From Segatella baroniae DSM 16972 = JCM 13447 (lineage in GTDB: Bacteria > Bacteroidota > Bacteroidia > Bacteroidales > Bacteroidaceae), in contig NZ_AUFQ01000017.1 in NCBI RefSeq assembly GCF_000426585.1, positions 1 through 64,000 on the forward strand: a stretch of DNA of 64,000 nt. Direction: 5' to 3'. Positions 1 to 7,953 of this stretch are shown here, piece by piece (the first letter of the stretch is position 1; the number at the start of each line of letters is the position of its first letter). A model generated the notes under the pieces. That model saw only the letters and a program-made list of their open reading frames with translations. It was not told the origin of the DNA and searched no databases. The translations under genes were made by a program, and so were the position numbers.

Positions 1-108
1 CAAGATTAGAACTCCTTCGAGGGTCGTCCGAGACTAGGACGTCGATAGGGCGCAGGTGTATAGACGGCGACGTCACAGCCGAGCGCTACTAATTGCCCGA
101 AACTTTCC
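1..108 (+). rRNA. 23S ribosomal RNA, 3' end (partial)
   Basis: The first ~108 bases match the conserved 3' terminus of 23S rRNA, including the stretch around GCGCTACTAATTGCCCG that corresponds to GGTACTAATGA in E. coli. The gene is cut by the window edge, so only the last helices are present. The exact 3' end is estimated. A 5S gene follows about 90 bp downstream, the usual operon order. Confidence 0.9.
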
Positions 109-197
109 TTGCGCTCCATCCTTTTGGCTGTCGTGCGGTGATGGTCTTTCGTTCTTCCTTCCGTCCTTGCCTGTGTCCCGATGTCAAACCATAAAAT

Positions 198-307
<110 letters not shown>

Positions 308-318
308 CTTTCAGAGCC

Positions 319-360
319 GAGCCCCGGTCACTTCACAGAGTGGCCGGGGCTCTTTGCGTT
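319..360 (+). terminator. rRNA operon terminator
   Basis: GAGCCCCGGTCAC (319-331) pairs with GTGGCCGGGGCTC (340-352), 13 bp with one G.U wobble, followed by TTTGCGTTT. It ends the rRNA operon right after 5S. Confidence 0.85.
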
Positions 361-482
361 TGGGGGGAGGAAGGAGAGGGAGGGGCGGAGACGGGACAGC
401 CGCAATGCGGCTGTCTACACAGGACGGCATGGGGGCATGGGGGCGGAGGTTGTGGGGACATGGGGGAGAGGAAGGGGATTTG
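361..482. other. Convergent G-rich spacer with hairpin and G-runs
   Basis: The spacer between the rRNA terminator and the SIMPL gene is strongly G-rich on the plus strand. A 9-bp hairpin GACAGCCGC/GCGGCTGTC (395-415, loop AAT) could end the minus-strand SIMPL transcript, though no T-run follows. Bases 431-477 carry five runs of at least four G (431-435, 439-443, 454-457, 462-466, 474-477), compatible with a G-quadruplex. No gene is seen. Confidence 0.5.
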
Positions 483-1223
483 TCAATCTTCAACCTCGTA
501 GGTGGTGCGGACGGTGATGCTGGCGACCTTCACCTTGCTTGACGTGTTGAAGGTGCCGCCCCAGCTGTATTCCTCTTCACTGTTGAGCCCCACAATCTGG
601 AAGACGCCCATGGACGACGTGAGGAGGGCGCCGATGGAGGAGTGGCTGCCGCCGGCAATCGTCCGGGCACGCTCGTAGGCGTTTTCGCTGGCCTTGTTGA
701 GCATTTCCATCTTCAGGTCGTTGAGCCTGGTGTAGTAGTAGAGGGGTGCGTTGGAACTGAAGTCAAGGCCTTGGTTGTAGAGTTCCGATATGTTTTGATA
801 GACGCGTTCCACGAGCGGCAGGTTGCCCGAGCGGACGGTGAAGGTCTGAGAAACACTGTAACCGTCGTTATAGGTGTCATACTGGTGTGACTCGGAGTTG
901 TAGACCTGGCGCGTCTCGGGGCTGATATCCACGCTGCTCGTGGTGAGACTTGAGTCGGCAATGCCTTGTTCCTTCAGATATTTCTTCATGACTTTGGCCG
1001 CACGTTGATACTCGTTGTACGCGCTGGCACGCGTGTTGTCCTTGGCCTTGAGGGTCAGGTTCCACACGATGAGGTCACTCGTGATTTGCTTTTCGGCCAG
1101 GCCCGTCACGTTGATCTTGGGACTTTCGGCCCGGAAATTCCTGACTCCCTGGGCCAGCAGCCAGGCACTGATGATAATGACAAGGCCGGCAAAGGCGGCC
1201 AAAGATACTTTTGTCTTGTTCAT
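483..1223 (-). CDS. SIMPL domain-containing membrane-anchored protein
   Basis: A 246-residue protein with one N-terminal hydrophobic segment (about residues 7-25, signal anchor or signal peptide) followed by a SIMPL (DUF541) domain from about residue 37 to the end. The SIMPL fold is recognisable by the start INVTGLAEKQITSD and the alternating beta/alpha pattern. It is probably exposed to the periplasm. The family is widespread and its biochemical role is unknown; the best-known member, BP26 of Brucella, is a periplasmic antigen. It stands alone, converging with the rRNA operon. The ATG at 1223 is the only start preceding the hydrophobic segment. No clear promoter motif was found upstream. Confidence 0.85.
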   Translation of the reverse strand: MNKTKVSLAAFAGLVIIISAWLLAQGVRNFRAESPKINVTGLAEKQITSDLIVWNLTLKAKDNTRASAYNEYQRAAKVMKKYLKEQGIADSSLTTSSVDISPETRQVYNSESHQYDTYNDGYSVSQTFTVRSGNLPLVERVYQNISELYNQGLDFSSNAPLYYYTRLNDLKMEMLNKASENAYERARTIAGGSHSSIGALLTSSMGVFQIVGLNSEEEYSWGGTFNTSSKVKVASITVRTTYEVED

Positions 1224-1368
1224 GACGCTTTATTTTTGAAAGGGTTATCTAATAAACAATCGATAATCGTGGCAAAAGTGCAATAATTTTCCATCAATTA
1301 CAAATCTGTTGTCTTAATTTTTCTTTAGGGACAACCGATCCGCGCTTTCATGCCGTCATGTGCTCGTA

Positions 1369-1500
1369 TTCCCAAAGGCCAGCTGTTGCAGCGCTGTCGC
1401 AGCCCTTTGGCACGATGAAAGCAGCCTTCTTGCACGATGGAAGCTGCCTTTTTACACGATAAAAGCTGTCCTTTTGCGAGCCAAAAGGACAGCCGTTGAA
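1369..1500. repeat. 22-bp tandem repeat array A (6 units)
   Basis: Six 22-bp units start at 1369, 1391, 1413, 1435, 1457 and 1479. Units 3-5 share the pattern CGATrAAAGCnGnCCTTTT. Units 5 and 6 are complementary: GCTGTCCTTTTG (1465-1476) pairs perfectly with CAAAAGGACAGC (1482-1493) over 12 bp with a 5-nt loop. Read on the minus strand the hairpin is followed by TTTTAT, so it doubles as an intrinsic terminator for the deaminase gene, whose stop codon is 34 bp away. Confidence 0.85.
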
Positions 1501-1533
1501 AATGAATGTCAAATGCGGTGCGCGCCAAGCGGC

Positions 1534-2001
1534 TCAATAGGCCGCCTTGTCTGCCTTCTGCCTCCACATCTCGAACGCCTTCTTGCCCTCTTCGGGCAGC
1601 AGCGGCTGCATCAGCTTGTGCCGCTCGGCCGGCAGACGGTCGATTTCCCGATAGATGAAGTCGTCGTCGAAGCCGATGTCGGCGGCATCCTGCCGGTCGT
1701 TGGCATAATAGATGCGGTCGATGCGTGCCCAGTAGATGGCCCCCAGGCACATGGGGCACGGCTCGCACGACGTATAAATGTCGCAGCCTGTCAGATCGAA
1801 CGTCTTGAGCAGGCGCGTGGCCATGCGGATGGCGTTGACCTCCGCATGCGCCGTGGGGTCGTTGTCAATCGTCACCCGGTTGGACGCCTCGGCGATGATG
1901 CGCCCGTCCTTCACGATGACGGCACCGAAGGGGCCTCCTCCCTGCCTGACACTTTCTTCCGATAGTTGGATGGCACGTCGCATCCATGTTTCTTTTTCCA
2001 T
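1534..2001 (-). CDS. guaD: Guanine deaminase-like nucleoside deaminase
   Basis: A 155-residue cytosolic zinc deaminase of the cytidine deaminase superfamily. Zinc ligands and the proton shuttle are intact: H52-A-E54 and PCPMC with C82 and C85. Length, the SCEPCPMCLGAIYWAR segment and the downstream GFDDDFIYREI match Bacillus subtilis GuaD (guanine to xanthine plus ammonia) better than TadA, which is a tRNA adenosine deaminase with a shorter loop here. The function as guanine deaminase is therefore inferred from family resemblance. The gene stands alone; a -7 motif TATATTTGC lies upstream at 2047-2055. Its 3' end runs into the array-A terminator hairpin. Confidence 0.85.
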   Translation of the reverse strand: MEKETWMRRAIQLSEESVRQGGGPFGAVIVKDGRIIAEASNRVTIDNDPTAHAEVNAIRMATRLLKTFDLTGCDIYTSCEPCPMCLGAIYWARIDRIYYANDRQDAADIGFDDDFIYREIDRLPAERHKLMQPLLPEEGKKAFEMWRQKADKAAY

Positions 2002-2046
2002 ATAGTGTGATTATAAATTTGTGGATCGAGCGTTGTCTTTGTTGTC

Positions 2047-2055
2047 GCAAATATA
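2047..2055 (-). promoter_or_regulatory. -7 promoter element of guaD-like gene
   Basis: TATATTTGC on the minus strand matches the Bacteroidota -7 consensus TAnnTTTG, 46 bp upstream of the start codon. No well-spaced TTTG -33 element was found. Confidence 0.5.
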
Positions 2056-2129
2056 CGCATTCTTTTGCCAAAACAGTCTCTTTTGCGCCGCAAAATGCCG
2101 CAAAACGTCGGTTATAAGAGGAAAAGTGC

Positions 2130-2138
2130 TATCTTTGC
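2130..2138 (+). promoter_or_regulatory. -7 promoter element with near-leaderless start
   Basis: TATCTTTGC ends only 4 bp before the ATG at 2143. With the usual Bacteroidota spacing the first transcribed base would fall at or next to the start codon. Confidence 0.55.
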
Positions 2139-2142
2139 AGCG

Positions 2143-2718
2143 ATGTTTTCAAGAATCCGGATGTTTCTCGTCTGGCTGCGCCGCATCGACAAGTGCCAGG
2201 GATTTGGCGTGCAGTCGCCTTCCGCCTACCGTTTCATTCGGCAGGTGGTCAACTGCCACGAGCCTTATCCGGCCTATTCCATCCTGGAGGAAGCGCAGCG
2301 ACTGAATCCCGTGGCGCGCAAGTTGGGCCGCCTGTTCTATCGTCTTTCCCGTGAAGTGGGCCAGGCCACATGGCACATCAGTCTGCAAACGCCATTCCTA
2401 CCTTACTATATAAGGTGCGTCGAGCACGGTTGCGACCGCTCCGACGTGGCCCCCGTGCCGACCGGCGGCCCCGACATCCGCCGCGTGCTCCTCGCCGACG
2501 GGAGCGTGGAGAGCCGCGCCGACGCCGAGCGTTTCATGTCCTCCGCCCGCGAAGGCGACCTGCTGGTCATGACGGGCATTCATGACAGCCGCGCCAACCG
2601 TGCCGAATGGCTCCGCCGGGCTGCCGACGGCCGCTGCAGCGTGGGCTTCGACCTCTACTATTGTGGCATTTTGTTCTTTGACAAGCGGTTCAAGCAGACA
2701 TATATCGTTAATTTTTGA
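2143..2718 (+). CDS. Methyltransferase-family protein lacking the SAM site
   Basis: A 191-residue protein. Its N-terminus (WLRRIDKCQGFGVQSPSAY, residues 11-29) and C-terminus (the FDLYYCGILFFDKRFKQ segment) resemble a Bacteroidota family of small class I methyltransferase-like proteins that begin with a G-x-G-[IV]-x-S-P motif. The middle is short and shows no glycine-rich SAM-binding loop, so catalysis is unlikely; it may be a decayed or repurposed member. The start at 2143 is chosen because a TATCTTTGC promoter element lies just upstream, inside the longer open frame; Met at 2161 is an alternative. No signal peptide. It stands alone; the next gene has its own promoter. Confidence 0.6.
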   Translation: MFSRIRMFLVWLRRIDKCQGFGVQSPSAYRFIRQVVNCHEPYPAYSILEEAQRLNPVARKLGRLFYRLSREVGQATWHISLQTPFLPYYIRCVEHGCDRSDVAPVPTGGPDIRRVLLADGSVESRADAERFMSSAREGDLLVMTGIHDSRANRAEWLRRAADGRCSVGFDLYYCGILFFDKRFKQTYIVNF

Positions 2719-2788
2719 CGACAAGTGATTGATTTTGCTTATTTTACTTAATTAGCTGCTGACACTTTGAAAAATAACTGTTGAATTA

Positions 2789-2820
2789 TTTGCGATTATA
2801 ATTTATTTTGCTATTTTTGC
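2789..2820 (+). promoter_or_regulatory. Promoter of the DUF2795 gene
   Basis: TTTG (2789-2792) and TATTTTTGC (2812-2820) are separated by 19 bp, the spacing expected for the Bacteroidota housekeeping sigma factor. The ATG follows at 2854. Confidence 0.75.
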
Positions 2821-2853
2821 ACGCGAAATCGTAATTGCTAAATAAAAGACACT

Positions 2854-3075
2854 ATGTATTGGACACTTGAACTTGCGTCTAAATTGGAAGATGCGCCTTG
2901 GCCCGCCACCAAGGAAGAATTGATAGACTATGCTATCCGTTCCGGAGCCCCACTGGAGGTGCTTGAAAACCTACAGGAAATAGAGGACGAGGGTGATGTG
3001 TACGAAAGCATTGAAGATATATGGCCCGACTATCCTTCCAAGGATGATTTCCTGTGGAATGACGACGAGTATTGA
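2854..3075 (+). CDS. DUF2795 domain-containing small acidic protein
   Basis: A 73-residue, very acidic cytosolic protein (ends WNDDEY). The start MYWTLELASKLEDAPWPATK and the central alpha-helical segment RSGAPLEVLENLQEIED fit the DUF2795 family, common in Bacteroidota and of unknown function. It has its own promoter upstream and its own terminator downstream, so it is a single-gene unit, probably expressed at a high level. It sits just before the T9SS operon but nothing in the sequence links it to secretion. Confidence 0.8.
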   Translation: MYWTLELASKLEDAPWPATKEELIDYAIRSGAPLEVLENLQEIEDEGDVYESIEDIWPDYPSKDDFLWNDDEY

Positions 3076-3105
3076 TTCCCTGAGGATTCGCTCGAAATAT
3101 ACATG

Positions 3106-3135
3106 AGACCGTTGCCGTAAGACAACGGTCTTTTG
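3106..3135 (+). terminator. Intrinsic terminator after the DUF2795 gene
   Basis: AGACCGTTG (3106-3114) pairs with CAACGGTCT (3123-3131), followed by TTTTGCTCTT. Confidence 0.8.
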
Positions 3136-3173
3136 CTCTTATAATATATTGCCCCGTCCGCCGTTATCCTATT

Positions 3174-4112
3174 GTGAAGATTCCGAAGACCCATTTGCTG
3201 CTGCTGGCCGGCCTGCTCCTGTCGCGACAGGCCTCGGCCCAGTACGACGCGTCGTTCAGCCATTATTTCGACATGGAGACCTCGTTCAACCCCGCCGCCG
3301 CAGGCCAGCGTGACGCGGTCAACATGACGGCGGCATACGCCATGGACTTGACCGGCTTCAAGCACAATCCGCAGACCTTCTATGCGGCGGCCGACATGCC
3401 CTTCCTCCTCCTCAACCGCCGGCATGGGGGCGGCGTCCAGCTCCTCAACGACAAGATTGGACTCTTCACCCATCAGCGTGTGGCCGGCCAATACGCCTTC
3501 CGTGGCAAGTTGCTGGGCGGCGTGGTGGCCCTCGGCGTGCAGGCCGGAATGCTCAGCGAGAAGTTCGACGGAAGCAAAGTCGACACGGAAGACCCCGGCG
3601 ACCCGGCTTTCGCCACCTCGCTCGTCACCGGCAGCGCGCTCGACCTGGGCCTCGGACTGATGTATTTCCGCCCCCTTTGGCATGCCGGCGTTTCCGTCCA
3701 ACATGTCAATTCGCCCACCGTCATCCTGGGCGCGACCAACGAATTGGCCATAGAACCTTCCTATTATTTGACGGCGGGATGCAATATAAAGCTGCGAAAT
3801 CCGTTTCTTACTATAAAGCCCACCATGCTGTTGCGAGCCGACGGCACGGGCTGGCGGGCCGACGTCACGACGCGGCTGGTCTATACGCACGACGACAAGA
3901 TGATGTACGGCGGCCTGGGCTACAGTCCCGGCAACTCGCTGACCGTGCTGGTCGGTGGCAAGTTCCACGGCATAGTGCTGGGCTACAGCTACGAAGCCTA
4001 CACCTCCGGGCTCGGGGGCAACGGCAGCCACGGAGTCTTCCTGGGCTATCAGCTCGGCATCAGCCTGACCAGGAAGGGACGCAACCGCCATCAGAGCGTC
4101 AGACTGTTGTGA
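3174..4112 (+). CDS. porP: Type IX secretion outer-membrane protein PorP/SprF family
   Basis: A 312-residue outer-membrane beta-barrel with a signal peptide cleaved near residue 22 (SRQASA). The motif FNPAAAG (38-44) and the alternating glycine-rich barrel strands through GYQLGISL are typical of the PorP/SprF family, partners of the T9SS translocon that can anchor or attach surface proteins. It begins with GTG at 3174. It opens the operon porP-gldK-gldL-gldM-gldN, with gldK starting 28 bp after its stop. That order is conserved in T9SS-bearing Bacteroidota, which supports the call more strongly than the sequence of this fast-evolving family alone. Confidence 0.88.
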   Translation: MKIPKTHLLLLAGLLLSRQASAQYDASFSHYFDMETSFNPAAAGQRDAVNMTAAYAMDLTGFKHNPQTFYAAADMPFLLLNRRHGGGVQLLNDKIGLFTHQRVAGQYAFRGKLLGGVVALGVQAGMLSEKFDGSKVDTEDPGDPAFATSLVTGSALDLGLGLMYFRPLWHAGVSVQHVNSPTVILGATNELAIEPSYYLTAGCNIKLRNPFLTIKPTMLLRADGTGWRADVTTRLVYTHDDKMMYGGLGYSPGNSLTVLVGGKFHGIVLGYSYEAYTSGLGGNGSHGVFLGYQLGISLTRKGRNRHQSVRLL

Positions 4113-4140
4113 CGACGCCGCTTTTGCATGAAACCAACGA

Positions 4141-5604
4141 ATGAAACACGATATGAAGAAAACAATGATACGCCTCTGCATGCTCTCGACCTTGGCCGTA
4201 CTGACGGGATGTCTGGGCAGCAAGAGCCTTTCGCAGGCCGGCCGAGGCGGCGAAGTGGTGGGCGTGGGGGGCAGCCGGCCCTTTGCCGAGCCCACTCCTT
4301 ACGGCATGGTGAAGGTGGACCGAGGCTACCTGCACATGGGATTGGACAGCCTCGACTCGCTTTGGGGCCACCGGAACGTCACGAAAGACGTGTCGGTGGA
4401 GGGCTTCTGGATGGACGAGACCGAGGTCACCAACGCCAAGTACAGGCAGTTTGTCATGTGGGTGCGCGACAGTATCTTGCGCACTCGTCTGGCCGATCCG
4501 GCCTACGCGGGCGACGAAACCTACCTCATCACGGAGGACAAGAACGGCGAGGCCGTCACGCCGCGCATCAATTGGAAGAAGCCGCTGCCCCGTCGGCCCA
4601 ACGAGGACGAGCAACGCGCCATCGAAAGCCTCTACGTCACCAACCCCGTGACGGGCGAGAAGCTGCTCGACTGGCGGCAGATGAACTACAAATACGAGGT
4701 CTATGACTACACGGCCGCAGCCTTGCGCCGTCACCGTCTCAACCCCGAGGAGCGCCAACTCAACACCGACGTCACCGTCAATCCCGACGAAGTGGTGATG
4801 ATCTCCAAGGACACGGCCTACATCGACGACGCCGGCAGGGTGGTGTCGGCCACGATCGACCGCCAACTCACCGGCCCCTGGGATTTCCTCAACACCTACA
4901 TCGTCAACATTTATCCCGACACGACCTGCTGGGTGAACGACTTCACCAACTCCGACAACGAACTCTATCTGCGCAGCTACTTCAGCAACGCCGCCTACAA
5001 CGACTATCCCGTCGTCGGCGTCACATGGGAACAGGCCAACGCTTTCTGCGCCTGGCGCACCAACTACCTGCTGGCCGGCCTGGGCCCCGAGGCCCGGTTT
5101 GTGCAGCGTTATCGGCTGCCCACCGAGGCGGAGTGGGAATATGCCGCCCGTGGAAAGGAGGGAAACGAGTTTCCTTGGGACAACAAGGACATGAAGAACG
5201 GCCGCGGTTGCTTCTATGCCAACTTCAAACCTGACCGCGGCAACTATACCGCTGACGGCAATCTCATCACCAGCAAGGTGGGAACCTACGGCGCCAACAG
5301 CAACGGACTCTTCGACATGGCGGGCAACGTGGCCGAGTGGACCGGCACCATCTTCACCGAATCGGGCTTGCAGGCCATGAACGACCTCAACCCCACGCTG
5401 CGCTACAACGCCGCCAAGGAAGACCCCTACCGGCTGAAGAAGAAGAGTGTGCGCGGCGGGTCGTGGAAAGACCCCGAGAGTTTCATCCGAAGCGCCTGGC
5501 GAACGTGGGAGTATCAGAACCAGCCGCGGGCCTACATCGGCTTCCGCTGTGTGCGCAGTCTGGCCAATTCCACCACGAGCAAACAACCCAAAAGCAAAAA
5601 ATAA
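4141..5604 (+). CDS. gldK: Type IX secretion lipoprotein GldK/PorK
   Basis: A 487-residue lipoprotein: a short signal peptide ends in the lipobox LTGC (Cys24). The rest is a formylglycine-generating-enzyme-like (SUMF1) fold, with the signatures YRLPTEAEWEYAARG (around residue 325), GNVAEW (395-400), VRGGSW (about 438) and YIGFRCVRS near the end. In GldK this fold is structural: with GldN it builds the periplasmic ring under the outer membrane. A second ATG at 4153 (MKKTMIRLCM) is an equally good start. gldL follows after 3 bp, so the genes are co-translated. Confidence 0.95.
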   Translation: MKHDMKKTMIRLCMLSTLAVLTGCLGSKSLSQAGRGGEVVGVGGSRPFAEPTPYGMVKVDRGYLHMGLDSLDSLWGHRNVTKDVSVEGFWMDETEVTNAKYRQFVMWVRDSILRTRLADPAYAGDETYLITEDKNGEAVTPRINWKKPLPRRPNEDEQRAIESLYVTNPVTGEKLLDWRQMNYKYEVYDYTAAALRRHRLNPEERQLNTDVTVNPDEVVMISKDTAYIDDAGRVVSATIDRQLTGPWDFLNTYIVNIYPDTTCWVNDFTNSDNELYLRSYFSNAAYNDYPVVGVTWEQANAFCAWRTNYLLAGLGPEARFVQRYRLPTEAEWEYAARGKEGNEFPWDNKDMKNGRGCFYANFKPDRGNYTADGNLITSKVGTYGANSNGLFDMAGNVAEWTGTIFTESGLQAMNDLNPTLRYNAAKEDPYRLKKKSVRGGSWKDPESFIRSAWRTWEYQNQPRAYIGFRCVRSLANSTTSKQPKSKK

Positions 5605-5607
5605 GCC

Positions 5608-6309
5608 ATGACCACTTACAGTAAATACAATGTCGTCTACCGTCTGCAGAGGTGGATAGACAGCGTTCCGGGACAGACGTTCCTGAACTACGCCTACAGT
5701 TGGGGCGCCGCCATCGTCATCTTCGGCACGCTCTGCAAGCTGACGCACATCCCCGGGGCCAATTTCTGGCTCTTCCTGGGCATGGGAACCGAAGTCGTGG
5801 TGTTCTTTCTCTCGGCCTTCGACCGCCCGTTCGACAAGACAGCCGAAGGTCGCGACATCCCGATGCACCTGTCGGGCAAGGCTCCCGAGTCGGTGACGGT
5901 GCAGGTGGAGCAGCCCGCGGGCAGCGTTCCCACGGCTCCGGTGTCGGTCGTTCCCGCCGCCCATCCCGAGATGGAAGAGGCGCAGAAGAACTATGTGGAG
6001 GAGTTGCGCAGGCTCACCGACCTGTTGCAGAAGGTCGGCGAACAGAGCCGGCGGCTTTCCCGCGACAGCGAAGAGATGGAAAACCTCAACCGCACCTTGA
6101 CCGGCATTTCCAAGGTCTATGAGATGCAGCTCAAGAGTGCCAGCCGACAGATCGGCACCATCGACCAAATCAACGAGCAAAGCCGGCAGATGGCCCACCA
6201 CATCGAGCAACTCAACGCCATCTATGCCCGCATGATCGAGGCCATGACCGTCAACATGCGGGCCGCCGCGCCCGTCGCCGGCGGTGTGTCGGCCTCCGGA
6301 AGCCTCTAA
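5608..6309 (+). CDS. gldL: Type IX secretion motor protein GldL/PorL
   Basis: A 233-residue inner-membrane protein. Two transmembrane helices (about 27-45 and 52-71) are followed by a long cytoplasmic region with coiled-coil character (about 120-215). GldL forms a ring around a GldM dimer and uses the proton gradient to turn it, powering the T9SS. TM1 begins FLNYAYSWGAAIVIFG, typical of the family. It lies between gldK (3 bp gap) and gldM, the conserved order. The C-terminus is alanine/glycine-rich. Confidence 0.95.
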   Translation: MTTYSKYNVVYRLQRWIDSVPGQTFLNYAYSWGAAIVIFGTLCKLTHIPGANFWLFLGMGTEVVVFFLSAFDRPFDKTAEGRDIPMHLSGKAPESVTVQVEQPAGSVPTAPVSVVPAAHPEMEEAQKNYVEELRRLTDLLQKVGEQSRRLSRDSEEMENLNRTLTGISKVYEMQLKSASRQIGTIDQINEQSRQMAHHIEQLNAIYARMIEAMTVNMRAAAPVAGGVSASGSL

Positions 6310-6388
6310 AGGCAGCTCCGTTCAAGTATCGCGGCATGGCCTTCATGCCCCGTCACCCTCTATTTCTCATCCATCACACACGATTTCC

Positions 6389-7942
6389 ATGGCAATCAAA
6401 AAACGGCCGGTATCTCCCCGTCAGAAGATGATCAACCTGATGTACGTGGTTCTCATGGCCATGTTGGCGCTCAACGTGTCGACAGAGGTGCTCGACGGCT
6501 TCTCCCTCGTGGAAGACAGCCTCAACCGCACCACGGCCAATGCCTCGGCAGAGAACTCCGCACTCTATGAAGACTTTGCTTCGCAGATGAAAAGCAATCC
6601 GCAGAAGGTGCAGGCCTGGTTCGACAAGGCGACGGCCGTCAAGCGGATGAGCGACTCGCTCTACCTGTTCGCCCAGCAACTCAAGGAGGCGATCGTGAAA
6701 GAGGCCGACGGGCGCGACGGCGACGTGCGCGACATCCAGCACAAGGACGACCTGGAGGCGGCCAGCCAGATCATGCTCTCGCCCCTCACGGGCCAGGGCG
6801 GCCGGCTCCGTCGGGCCATCGACGCCTATCGCGAGCGCATTCTGACGATGGTCACCGACCCCATGCAACGCCGCATCATCGCCGACAACCTCTCCACCAG
6901 GCTGCCCCGCCAGCAGCGCACCGTGGGCCGCAATTGGCAGCAATACATGTTTGAGGACATGCCCGTGGCGGCCGCCGTCACGCTGCTTTCAAAGCTCCAG
7001 AGCGACGTGCGCCATGCCGAGGGCGAGGTGTTGCACACCTTGGTGGCCAACATCGACGTCAAGGACATCCGCGTCAACAAGCTCAACGCCTTCGTCATAC
7101 CCGAGAAGACCACGCTCTATCCGGGCGAAACGTTCTCCGCCAGCATTGTGATGGCGGCCGTCGACACGACGCTGCAGCCCCGCATCTTCATCAACGGCAG
7201 CCGCGTCGACACCCGTGGGGGCAGATACAGCTTCGCCGTGGGCGCCGTGGGGCAGCACAGTTTCAGCGGCTACATGCTCATGCAGAACGGTGCCGGCGAC
7301 CTCTTGCGCCGCCCTTTCACCCAGAAGTATGAAGTCATTCCCCTGCCCATGGGCGCCACGGTGGCCGCCGACATGATGAATGTGCTCTACGCCGGCTACC
7401 AGAACCCCGTCAGCGTCAGCGTGCCGGGCGTGCCGCAGAGCACCGTCCACGTGTCGATGACGGGCGGCAGCCTCACGGCGAAGGGCAACGGACGCTTCAC
7501 GGCGGTGCCGGCGGGCGTCGGCAAGGACGTCACCTTCCATGTTTCGGCCACCGACAAGGGGCGGACGCGCGACATGGGAAGCTACGCCTTCAAGGTGCGC
7601 AAGCTGCCCGACCCGACTCCTTACCTGGCTTTGGGCGGCGACCGGTTCAAGGGTGGGCCGCTGTCGAAAGGCGCTCTGCTGTCGCTCCACCACGTGAACG
7701 CGGCTATCGACGACGGTTTGCTTGACATAGAGTTCCGCGTGCTGAACTTCGAGACCGTCTTCTACGACAATATGGGCAACGCCGTGCCCATGGTGGGCAA
7801 CGGCCCCAACTTCTCCGAACGGCAGCTCGAAGCCTTCCGCAAGCTGTCGCGCAACCGCCGTTTCTATGTCAAGGTGACCGCCCAAGGCCCCGACGGAATC
7901 GTCCGCAAGCTGCCCGGAGCGATGGAAGTAATCGTAAGATAA
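6389..7942 (+). CDS. gldM: Type IX secretion motor protein GldM/PorM
   Basis: A 517-residue inner-membrane protein with one N-terminal transmembrane helix (about 15-32) and four periplasmic domains reaching towards the GldK/GldN ring. Start chosen at 6389 (MAIKKRPVSPRQKMINLMY), which matches the family; an open frame continues upstream to 6284 but overlaps gldL and carries no family sequence. The TM helix holds the glutamate of STEV (residue 33) just after it. It follows gldL after 79 bp and precedes gldN by 11 bp. Confidence 0.95.
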   Translation: MAIKKRPVSPRQKMINLMYVVLMAMLALNVSTEVLDGFSLVEDSLNRTTANASAENSALYEDFASQMKSNPQKVQAWFDKATAVKRMSDSLYLFAQQLKEAIVKEADGRDGDVRDIQHKDDLEAASQIMLSPLTGQGGRLRRAIDAYRERILTMVTDPMQRRIIADNLSTRLPRQQRTVGRNWQQYMFEDMPVAAAVTLLSKLQSDVRHAEGEVLHTLVANIDVKDIRVNKLNAFVIPEKTTLYPGETFSASIVMAAVDTTLQPRIFINGSRVDTRGGRYSFAVGAVGQHSFSGYMLMQNGAGDLLRRPFTQKYEVIPLPMGATVAADMMNVLYAGYQNPVSVSVPGVPQSTVHVSMTGGSLTAKGNGRFTAVPAGVGKDVTFHVSATDKGRTRDMGSYAFKVRKLPDPTPYLALGGDRFKGGPLSKGALLSLHHVNAAIDDGLLDIEFRVLNFETVFYDNMGNAVPMVGNGPNFSERQLEAFRKLSRNRRFYVKVTAQGPDGIVRKLPGAMEVIVR

Positions 7943-7953
7943 ACAGATAATAT

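Noticed and set aside
1369..1500. 22-bp arrays considered as CRISPR
   Set aside because: Units are contiguous without spacers, shorter than CRISPR repeats, occur in both orientations, and no cas genes are near.
4099..6210. A 703-codon minus-strand open frame opposite gldK and gldL
   Set aside because: Antisense shadow of GC-rich coding DNA; no recognisable domain, and the plus-strand genes are certain.
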